From Candidatus Hermodarchaeota archaeon (GTDB lineage: Archaea; Asgardarchaeota; Hermodarchaeia; Hermodarchaeales; Hermodarchaeaceae), in assembly GCA_016840185.1 (NCBI GenBank), contig JAEOSV010000291.1:1-7031 (forward strand): DNA of 7,031 bases. Reading direction: 5' to 3'. A model generated the notes under the pieces. The model had not been told where the DNA came from. It made no database searches and saw nothing but the letters and a program-made list of their open reading frames with translations. Both the position numbers and the translations under genes were made by a program. This document shows, one piece after another, positions 1-4,684 of the stretch; the stretch's first letter is position 1, and each line of letters starts with the position of its first letter.

Positions 1-361
1 CAAAATCCACTTCACAATACAACCGTCCAAGTTCTTCAACACCGCGGGTCATCCAAGCCTCAGCATAACAACAATAGGTTGTGCCATCTTCACTATACTC
101 CCAACCGGAGGCAGGTAGATCACTAAATTTCCCGAAATTCTCAATTGTCAATTCAAGGCCAGCTTGCTCAACTTTCTCTCGAATTGCTAAGCCTCTTTCA
201 GTGCCATAGCTCTGCACTGCCTTCAGCACGAGCTCTTTTCCTTTTTTCTCGCCAAGTTCTTGAGTCAGTATCTTGGCAAAATGATAGAAGAGTAAGCCAA
301 CTTGGTTACCCATTTTCCGAACTTGTTCGGTGCACTCTGTTTGTGATATCATATCTGTCAT
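1..361 (-). CDS. ATC-hydrolase family protein (N-terminal part; runs off left edge)
   Basis: Reading the minus strand from an ATG at 361-359 gives 120 uninterrupted residues up to the window edge, so the C-terminus is missing. The fragment resembles the L-2-amino-thiazoline-4-carboxylic acid (ATC) hydrolase family. It has a helical start, then LGEKKGKEL (36-44), YGTERGLAIRE (52-62), a G-F-x-K-F-S-D-L region (77-82), a Cys pair in CCYAEAW (97-103) and ELGRLYCEVD (110-119), where this family usually has conserved Cys and acidic residues. The founding Pseudomonas enzyme opens the thiazoline ring of ATC on the route to L-cysteine. Most archaeal relatives have no tested substrate, so the reaction is not assured here. 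An in-frame TGA lies three codons before the ATG, so this start or Met4 must be used. GGTGA at 372-368 sits six bases upstream, the same spacing as for the divergent carrier gene. Family call from remembered pattern, moderately sure. Confidence 0.6.
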   Translation of the reverse strand, partial: MTDMISQTECTEQVRKMGNQVGLLFYHFAKILTQELGEKKGKELVLKAVQSYGTERGLAIREKVEQAGLELTIENFGKFSDLPASGWEYSEDGTTYCCYAEAWMTRGVEELGRLYCEVDF

Positions 362-410
362 AGACGTTCACCGGTTTGCTCATCGATTCGTCGTTTGGTA
401 TTTTTTGGTT

Positions 411-424
411 CTTTTTATTATTAA
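411..424 (-). promoter_or_regulatory. Candidate TATA region for the ATC-hydrolase-like gene
   Basis: On the minus strand this reads TTAATAATAAAAAG, an A/T-rich box about 50-60 bases upstream of the ATG at 361. A start of transcription about 25 bases downstream would leave a leader of roughly 25-30 bases containing the GGTGA site at 372-368. The match to the archaeal box A is loose. The box at 447-454 is the alternative. Confidence 0.3.
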
Positions 425-446
425 TTTTGGTCTTGGTAACGGAAAG

Positions 447-454
447 CTTTATAT
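447..454 (+). promoter_or_regulatory. TATA box with purine-rich BRE, orientation uncertain
   Basis: CTTTATAT is a close match to the archaeal box A. On the plus strand it is preceded by GGAAAG, a good TFB-recognition (BRE-like) stretch, which points rightwards to a start near 480. No gene begins soon after that point: the MFS start codon is at 667, and another TATA-like box lies nearer to it. Read on the minus strand it could instead serve the gene starting at 361, with a leader of about 65 bases. It may therefore drive a long leader, a short RNA or both directions. Confidence 0.4.
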
Positions 455-471
455 CATAGTTCAAGAGTATT

Positions 472-488
472 TTCTCATTAACTGAGAA
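472..488. promoter_or_regulatory. 17-bp inverted repeat, possible operator
   Basis: TTCTCA and TGAGAA form perfect 6-base arms around a 5-base spacer (TTAAC). The element lies about 18 bases downstream of the 447-454 TATA box, where transcription from that box would begin, so a protein bound here would block initiation. A homodimeric winged-helix regulator is the usual reader of such a site. No regulator gene is in the window, so this is inference from geometry only. Confidence 0.35.
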
Positions 489-559
489 CACTAAGTCGTT
501 CGATGAACCCACTTAAACTTGTCTGAACCATCGAACCATCTCAGGGGAACTTCAATCGA

Positions 560-576
560 TTGTGATGTAGTCACAA
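560..576. promoter_or_regulatory. Second 17-bp inverted repeat, possible operator
   Basis: TTGTGA and TCACAA form perfect 6-base arms around a 5-base spacer (TGTAG), the same arm and spacer length as the repeat at 472-488. It ends 27 bases before the TATA-like box at 604-611, a position suited to activation or to interaction with the first site. The arms differ in three of the six positions from the first repeat, so the two may bind related or different proteins. Confidence 0.35.
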
Positions 577-603
577 CCGGTGACCTCGTGCAGTGAGTCC
601 CCC

Positions 604-611
604 TTTAATAT
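604..611 (+). promoter_or_regulatory. Candidate TATA box of the MFS carrier gene
   Basis: TTTAATAT lies 56 bases before the ATG at 667. It predicts a start of transcription near 635 and a leader of about 30 bases that includes the GGTGA ribosome-binding site at 656-660. The bases just upstream are C-rich rather than purine-rich, so the BRE is poor and the promoter may need an activator. Confidence 0.4.
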
Positions 612-666
612 GCTCAGGCAAGTGGGACATCAACAAGATTTACTCATCAATACTTGGTGAAATGAA

Positions 667-2238
667 ATGAGCCGATTGAGTCGGATGCTAGGATTTACTG
701 AACCGTCGCCACAAGCGACACGTCTAGCCCTAGTCGTGATGACACTTGGCTCAACTTGGTCCATCGCCTTCCAGCTCTCAACGACCTTCTGGATGATCTC
801 TATTGCCACAGTCCTTGGAGGCGGTGACTTCCTATTAGGCATGGCAATGGTGGGTCTCCTTGTCATTATTCGTATCGTCGTGCAAGTCGTCTTGGACTAC
901 CCCACTGGCGGACTAGGTGATTTGATTGGTCAACGCTGGATTATCGCCTCAGCACTCATCTGTTACTCCATTGCCTTCTGGCTCACGGCCTATGCCGTTT
1001 CTGTTGTCACAGTACCATTCATGCTCTTTGTGATTATCTATGCCCTCATGGGACTAGGTGCTTCACAAGAAAGTGGAGCTATGCCTGCCTGGTTTGACAA
1101 CAACTACCGGGTTGCCATGCCCAACGATAAGGACCGAAAGCAATACGGCGTCTTCTGGTCACGAGCTGGAATGGTGTTCCAACTCGTCTCAACACTTGTC
1201 CTTATCCCGGGCAGTGTACTGGCCTTTATGCTTGGGCGATATTGGGTCTTCCAAGTCCAAGCTGTATTTTTCATTTTCCTAGCAGTCCTTGCCCTTGTCT
1301 TTATACGTGACCTACCTGGTGCACGAAAACGAGAAGGTGAACGATCCGGGTTCAGAGAATACGGGCGCCTACTCAAAGATGGAATTCGATTCATGGGTTC
1401 ATCGAGGTTCGTCACCCTCACCATGGTTGGTGAAATGCTCATGTGGGCAATCGGGATAGTGTGGTGGGAGATACTTCTCTTTCCCCTCTACTTCGGATAC
1501 CTTCTAAGTGATATCGCAGTCTCTGCTTTCCGAACATCGATGTTTGCCCCCATGGTGATAGGTCAAGAACGAAGCGGAGTTGTATCACAGCGATTTGAAC
1601 CCAAGAAGTGGATTCCACGGTTCCGACTAATTCAATTTATCAGCATCTCTTTCTTCATGGGGCTAGTCGCAATAACCGCTATATTCCCATTGCCAACAGC
1701 CAGTGCCCAATTCATCACACTATTTATTCCTTTCACGGCGATGCCTTTCATGGCGTTGCCAATAGTTTCAATTATTCCAGTGGCATTGATATACGTGCTA
1801 TTTGTTAGCTTAGACGTTGTCGGTCGAATCGCCGAAGTGTTAAATGGACGTGTCATGCTTGATGTCTTTCCGAATCGCATCCGGAACTGCATGTACAGTC
1901 TTCGACCAACAATTGCCTTTCTCCTCTCAATACCCTTAATCTTCGTGATTAGCCAACTCTTACCCATATTCGGATTTCCACTTGTCTTCCTGATCGCTGC
2001 TATTGTCGCGTTAGCTGGTGCACTCCTAATTCGTAAAGGATTCTCCTACCCGATACCTAAAGACGAGTCAATCGAAGAAGTACTGGGAGAAGTATCAGAT
2101 GATATCCCCGCCATTCCAGAAGCAGGCGTTCCTGAGCTCCCCATTCCTGCTGAGATACCAGCTCAGACTCAAGAAGAAACCGAAAAGACTCCAGTCGTCA
2201 CAGAAAGAACTCGAGTCGCGGAAGAAGCAAGCGGGTAA
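667..2238 (+). CDS. MFS family membrane transporter with Pro/Glu-rich C-terminal tail
   Basis: A 523-residue polytopic membrane protein of the major facilitator superfamily. The signature loop between helices 2 and 3 is clear: DYPTGGLGDLIGQR at 77-90, matching the G-x-L-x-D-x-x-G-[RQ]-[RK] motif A. A second typical stretch is GASQESGAMPAWFDN (131-145). Hydrophobic segments at about 18-48, 55-76, 91-112, 114-135, 163-188, 192-214, 247-285, 321-342, 346-385 and 412-456 are enough for about 12 helices, and the charged stretch 215-246 is the central cytoplasmic loop. The R-N-C-M-Y-S-L-R-P-T-I region (406-416) opens the last helices, as in many prokaryotic MFS carriers. Residues 457-523 form a hydrophilic tail rich in Pro, Glu and Thr. 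The ATG at 667 has GGTGA six bases upstream; the nearer ATG at 662 stops after two codons. The substrate cannot be read from sequence. A drug or metabolite exporter is a common role, but sugar or organic-acid transport is equally possible. Confidence 0.85.
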   Translation: MSRLSRMLGFTEPSPQATRLALVVMTLGSTWSIAFQLSTTFWMISIATVLGGGDFLLGMAMVGLLVIIRIVVQVVLDYPTGGLGDLIGQRWIIASALICYSIAFWLTAYAVSVVTVPFMLFVIIYALMGLGASQESGAMPAWFDNNYRVAMPNDKDRKQYGVFWSRAGMVFQLVSTLVLIPGSVLAFMLGRYWVFQVQAVFFIFLAVLALVFIRDLPGARKREGERSGFREYGRLLKDGIRFMGSSRFVTLTMVGEMLMWAIGIVWWEILLFPLYFGYLLSDIAVSAFRTSMFAPMVIGQERSGVVSQRFEPKKWIPRFRLIQFISISFFMGLVAITAIFPLPTASAQFITLFIPFTAMPFMALPIVSIIPVALIYVLFVSLDVVGRIAEVLNGRVMLDVFPNRIRNCMYSLRPTIAFLLSIPLIFVISQLLPIFGFPLVFLIAAIVALAGALLIRKGFSYPIPKDESIEEVLGEVSDDIPAIPEAGVPELPIPAEIPAQTQEETEKTPVVTERTRVAEEASG

Positions 2239-2259
2239 CACTCATCTACTCTTTAGGAA

Positions 2260-2268
2260 TTTTCTTTT
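2260..2268 (+). terminator. Likely U-rich terminator of the MFS gene
   Basis: TTTTCTTTT lies 22 bases after the TAA at 2236-2238 in the short convergent gap. Archaeal RNA polymerase terminates on T-rich non-template runs without a hairpin, so this is a reasonable stop site. No stem-loop is visible. Confidence 0.5.
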
Positions 2269-2293
2269 GAACTACTGAATTTTAGACCATTTA

Positions 2294-2821
2294 CTACTGA
2301 TCATGTTGAGTCTGAGCTGGGCTCCAAGGCGTACGACGAGGAATCCAACGTGGCACATTCTCCTTGTATTCAAGGTATTCATCCTTGAAGCGTTGTTCGA
2401 GATCCGGTTCTTCCCATCGGATAAACCAGATGTGGTTCATAACCCCGAAGAGTAAAAGCCAGATGAAAATTAGGGTGGATCCAAACAGAACCGCCTCACC
2501 TACGAGCACAAGCAGCACACCGAGGATCATGGGGTTTCGGACATACTGGTATAATCCTACTACAACAAAGTGCTGTGTGGGTGCCCATGGGGCGAGGGTG
2601 CCTTTTCCGATGAGAGCAAATGTACGATTAGTTTTGTAGAGGATGGAAAATCCAAGAATGATTTGGATACAGCCAACGATGATAGCTAAGTGATTGAGGG
2701 GATAGACGAACAGCCACGAATTTCCACTCCAAAAGGAGAGTAGAAGGAGTAGAAGTGGAACAAGAATTGTGACGGTGAAGGGTAAGATTAGAATGGCTGT
2801 TAGGTGTTGTCTAGCGGACAT
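2294..2821 (-). CDS. Membrane methyltransferase, ICMT/PEMT-like
   Basis: A 175-residue integral membrane protein resembling the isoprenylcysteine carboxyl methyltransferase / phospholipid methyltransferase superfamily, which transfers a methyl group from SAM to a membrane-embedded acceptor. Hydrophobic helices lie at about 8-29, 39-62 and 98-134. The conserved C-terminal signature is present: GTLAPWAPT (74-82), GLYQYVRNPM (89-98, the RHPxY-type SAM site in its R-N-P form), EEPDLEQRF (137-145), two Tyr (149, 152) and VPRWIPR (156-162). The usual Gly after EE-x-x-L-x-x-x-F is Lys here. An in-frame TTG at 2854 would add 11 residues, but a TATA box covers 2856-2864, right against it, so transcription should begin near 2834. 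The ATG at 2821 is therefore preferred and would have a very short leader. The acceptor is unknown: a prenylated protein, lipid or quinone is possible. It is divergent from the DinB-like gene and convergent with the MFS gene. Confidence 0.75.
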   Translation of the reverse strand: MSARQHLTAILILPFTVTILVPLLLLLLSFWSGNSWLFVYPLNHLAIIVGCIQIILGFSILYKTNRTFALIGKGTLAPWAPTQHFVVVGLYQYVRNPMILGVLLVLVGEAVLFGSTLIFIWLLLFGVMNHIWFIRWEEPDLEQRFKDEYLEYKENVPRWIPRRTPWSPAQTQHDQ

Positions 2822-2849
2822 AGAGAGGTTCGCCGGTACTTCTGTGTCT

Positions 2850-2872
2850 TTCAAGATTTATAAGACTTTGAA
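2850..2872. promoter_or_regulatory. Symmetrical bidirectional TATA promoter
   Basis: A single TATA core, ATTTATAAG (2856-2864), is flanked by TTCAA (2850-2854) and TTGAA (2868-2872), so each strand sees an A-rich BRE-like stretch followed by a TATA box. Rightward transcription would begin near 2887 and reach the ATG at 2894. Leftward transcription would begin near 2834 and reach the ATG at 2821. No second box is visible in the gap, so the two divergent genes appear to share this one element. Confidence 0.6.
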
Positions 2873-2893
2873 CTCCAATACTAAGTTCACGTG

Positions 2894-3415
2894 ATGGATA
2901 TGTCAAAGCTTGAGGAAGGTGCCTTCAAAAGTAAAATTGCTTTCGGTCTCGCTCAAGAATTACGGTGGATGTGGGCGATGACTCGGAGTGCGATTGAACA
3001 GATTCCCGATAAGGAGTGGACTCATGGGGTTGAGAGTGATAAGGAGTGGTTCTATTCTCTCAGGGTTTACCACATGATTGAAACCGCTGAGTTCTATTCT
3101 CGGGATACCCCTGAGGGTATGTTATGGGGAGCGCGACTCGGGAAGGTTAATTGGTGGGAAACAATTTCTGCGAAGGACGCTGCAGAAAAAGTAGTCAAAG
3201 GTGACACACTCATTTACCTTAACGAGATGGCCCAGTATATCGAAAATCTTCTCAAACGAGTCTCTAACCAAGATTTGCTAGCGAAGGATGGGTTCCACAG
3301 GTTTTCCTCCATTCTTGAAAAATATGTGTACCTAATTCGCCATAACACCTATCATCTGGGTGAACTCACAATGGACCTCCGAGTTCGCGGGTTTGATCGG
3401 ATTAAATGGTCCTGA
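2894..3415 (+). CDS. DinB-superfamily protein with intact metal-binding histidines
   Basis: A 173-residue soluble protein with the outline of the DinB / YfiT four-helix-bundle superfamily. The three His that bind a divalent metal in this family appear to be present: the first in the Y-H-M-I-E-T segment (His60), the other two in RHNTYHLGEL (His150 and His154), where H-x-x-x-H-x-G-E-L is the family's closing signature. The length is normal for the superfamily. Members include thiol-dependent transferases that use bacillithiol or mycothiol and damage-inducible proteins; many have no known reaction, so none is assigned here. A GTG at 2891 directly precedes the ATG at 2894, and a further ATG lies at 2900. 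With the TATA core at 2856-2864, transcription should begin only a few bases before 2891, so this is a leaderless or nearly leaderless gene. I choose the ATG at 2894. No membrane segment or signal peptide is seen. Confidence 0.75.
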   Translation: MDMSKLEEGAFKSKIAFGLAQELRWMWAMTRSAIEQIPDKEWTHGVESDKEWFYSLRVYHMIETAEFYSRDTPEGMLWGARLGKVNWWETISAKDAAEKVVKGDTLIYLNEMAQYIENLLKRVSNQDLLAKDGFHRFSSILEKYVYLIRHNTYHLGELTMDLRVRGFDRIKWS

Positions 3416-3440
3416 AAACACGATTTACAAAATACGTGCA

Positions 3441-3445
3441 TTTTT
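3441..3445 (+). terminator. Possible T-run terminator of the DinB-like gene
   Basis: Five T residues lie 25 bases past the stop codon in the 81-base convergent gap. This is a minimal archaeal-type terminator without a hairpin, and nothing else in the gap looks like a stop signal. Confidence 0.35.
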
Positions 3446-3496
3446 CCCACTATTCGTCGAATCAGTTTGGTGGATTCTCTCCTGGGGAATATCGAG

Positions 3497-3694
3497 TTAA
3501 GGTCGGTCTGGGGGTGTTTCTGGGATCACTAAGAGAATAATTCCAATGATGACAATTAAGATACCGATACAAATCAGGCTGAGTCCAAATATCATCATTG
3601 CAGGATTGGATAGTAAAATCCATGCACTAGCGGTAATCAGGATACACCCAACCATGAGGAGTAACGCGATTCTGATTATACTTGCTCTTGCCAT
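3497..3694 (-). CDS. Small two-helix membrane protein, unknown function
   Basis: A 65-residue protein made almost wholly of two hydrophobic segments, about residues 6-27 and 33-57, joined by a short SNPA turn and ending in a polar ETPPDRP tail. Both termini should lie on the same side of the membrane. Two in-frame ATG codons exist. The one at 3694 is chosen because GGAGG lies eight bases upstream and the hydrophobic stretch begins soon after M-A-R-A. The ATG at 3721 would add nine polar residues, has no good ribosome-binding site and would fall near the expected start of transcription. The protein matches no family I can name. Because many small membrane proteins look alike, no role is proposed. 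It is divergent from the SAM methyltransferase gene and shares a TATA region with it. Confidence 0.6.
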   Translation of the reverse strand: MARASIIRIALLLMVGCILITASAWILLSNPAMMIFGLSLICIGILIVIIGIILLVIPETPPDRP

Positions 3695-3698
3695 GAAG

Positions 3699-3713
3699 CA
3701 TTCCTCCGAAGGT
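3699..3713 (-). promoter_or_regulatory. Ribosome-binding sites deciding the small protein's start
   Basis: On the minus strand GGAGG (3707-3703) stands eight bases before the ATG at 3694, the strongest Shine-Dalgarno-like match in the window. It lies downstream of the other in-frame ATG at 3721 and so argues for the shorter 65-residue product. Confidence 0.55.
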
Positions 3714-3736
3714 GAAATCATCTTTTAGGTTGATAA

Positions 3737-3745
3737 CTATATATC
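3737..3745. promoter_or_regulatory. Shared TATA box of a second divergent pair
   Basis: CTATATATC is nearly self-complementary and is the only strong TATA match in the 98-base gap. Rightward it predicts a start near 3768 and a leader of about 25 bases with GAGGT at 3779-3783. Leftward it predicts a start near 3714 and a leader of about 20 bases with GGAGG. Both distances suit the two genes, so one TATA element may serve both. Confidence 0.55.
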
Positions 3746-3792
3746 TGATTGGACTTTGACAAACACCCTGATTCTATAGAGGTTGTGATTCA

Positions 3793-4599
3793 ATGGATGA
3801 CTACTATGAGGCGAACAAGCGACGATGGAATGAATTAGTCGCAATCCATGCCAATTCCGAAGAGTACGATTTGAAAGGGTTTCTCGATGGAAAAACGAGT
3901 TTACATCCGGTTGAGCTCGATGCTCTTGGAAACGTGAACGGAAAACGGCTTCTCCATTTGCAATGCCATTTTGGACTCGATACCATTAGTTGGGCTAGAC
4001 TTGGGGCGAAGGCAACTGGGGTCGATTTTAGTGAGACAGCTATCGAGTTAGCCCGGGAACTCAGCCAACGCGTTGGAATTGATGCCAATTTTGTATGTAG
4101 TAATATCTATGATCTCCCTGATGTGCACCAAGGTGAATATGATATCGTCTTTACGAGTTTTGGGGTACTATGCTGGCTTGCTGATATCAAAGGGTGGGCT
4201 CGAATCGTTGCGCATTATTTGAAACCAGGTGGCACTTTTCTTATTGTTGAAGGCCATCCGATTTTCTCAATATTAGACACTGAACATCCAAGTGAATTGA
4301 AAATCAAGTACCCATATTGGCATTCCGAGGAACCCCTGAGTTGGGAAGAAAATGGATCCTATGTCGATTCCGATGTGAAGTTAGAGAATAAACAGGGATA
4401 CGAATGGAATCATACTATCAGTGATATTCTCAATGCGTTAATCCAAGCCGGACTTGTCATCAAAGAAGTCCAGGAATATCCCCACTTACCATGGAAACCC
4501 TGCCCTCTAGCCCATAAAAACGAGGACGGTGAATGGCGGATTGACGGTGACCCACTGCCATTGGGCTGGAGCATCAAAGCAATCAAACCCGGTACTTGA
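3793..4599 (+). CDS. Class I SAM-dependent methyltransferase
   Basis: A 268-residue soluble methyltransferase with a full Rossmann-type SAM-binding core. Motif I is LLHLQCHFGLDT (53-64), in which the usual GxGxG is replaced by the Q-C-H-F-G-L-D form seen in a recognisable subfamily. Next come GVDFSE (76-81) with acidic Asp78 at the end of strand 2, NIYDLP (104-109), DIVFTSFGVLCWL (117-129) and the LKPGGTF stretch followed by E-G-H-P (143-156). The N-terminal YYEANKRRWNELV segment is also typical of the subfamily. The C-terminal 110 residues, rich in Trp and Tyr, probably cap the active site and choose the substrate, which is unknown. No membrane segment is seen. The ATG at 3793 has GAGGT nine bases upstream, within a leader of about 25 bases from the shared TATA box at 3737-3745. 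It is an independent gene, with 85 bases to the next one on the same strand. Confidence 0.85.
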   Translation: MDDYYEANKRRWNELVAIHANSEEYDLKGFLDGKTSLHPVELDALGNVNGKRLLHLQCHFGLDTISWARLGAKATGVDFSETAIELARELSQRVGIDANFVCSNIYDLPDVHQGEYDIVFTSFGVLCWLADIKGWARIVAHYLKPGGTFLIVEGHPIFSILDTEHPSELKIKYPYWHSEEPLSWEENGSYVDSDVKLENKQGYEWNHTISDILNALIQAGLVIKEVQEYPHLPWKPCPLAHKNEDGEWRIDGDPLPLGWSIKAIKPGT

Positions 4600-4650
4600 A
4601 AAAGGAGAAAAGGTCGCCTAGGTCTTACAACCTCTTTCCGATATCCATAC

Positions 4651-4661
4651 GATTTTAAATC
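4651..4661 (+). promoter_or_regulatory. TATA box of the Ntn hydrolase gene, implying leaderless start
   Basis: GATTTTAAATC contains a box A-like TTTTAAAT centred about 28 bases before the GTG at 4685. That places the start of transcription at or just before the start codon and so supports a leaderless GTG. There is no ribosome-binding site in the bases before 4685, in keeping with this. Confidence 0.5.
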
Positions 4662-4684
4662 TCAATTCAGTGGGTTAGTTCGAA

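Larger units (their letters stand above)
362..666. other. Divergent intergenic spacer (305 bases)
   Basis: This stretch separates the minus-strand ATC-hydrolase-like gene from the plus-strand MFS carrier. I see no convincing coding frame and no tRNA-like fold in it. It contains an A-rich stretch on the minus strand (401-424), a strong TATA-like box at 447-454, an inverted repeat at 472-488, an 8-base tandem repeat GAACCATC x2 at 525-540, a second inverted repeat at 560-576 and a TATA-like box at 604-611. It is the longest non-coding stretch in the window and appears to be a regulatory region for both neighbours. A short RNA starting near 480 from the 447-454 box cannot be excluded. Confidence 0.6.

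Noticed and set aside
145..363. A 72-codon plus-strand frame at the left edge
   Set aside because: It is antisense to the ATC-hydrolase-like gene, whose frame shows family-like motifs; the plus frame resembles nothing.
306..512. A 68-codon minus-strand frame over the spacer and the start of the ATC-hydrolase-like gene
   Set aside because: Low-complexity Lys/Asn-rich product that overlaps the real gene's start in another frame, with no convincing ribosome-binding site.
503..526. Seven-codon ATG frame downstream of the 447-454 TATA box, considered as a leader peptide
   Set aside because: No ribosome-binding site, no informative residues, and a frame this short is expected by chance.
630..1967. 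Minus-strand frames of 78, 112 and 111 codons and plus-strand frames of 74 and 66 codons within the MFS gene
   Set aside because: All lie inside the clearly coding MFS frame in other phases; their products show no domain-like pattern.
2364..2639. A 91-codon plus-strand frame inside the membrane methyltransferase gene
   Set aside because: Antisense shadow; the minus strand carries the conserved methyltransferase motifs throughout this interval.
2894..4599. A joint pathway for the DinB-like protein, mini membrane protein and SAM methyltransferase
   Set aside because: They are on alternating strands with separate promoters, and no shared substrate or motif links them, so proximity alone is not evidence.
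4604..4639. Imperfect inverted repeat after the SAM methyltransferase gene, considered as a terminator hairpin
   Set aside because: The arms pair with one bulge and one mismatch around a 15-base loop and no T-run follows, so it is not a convincing terminator or RNA element.
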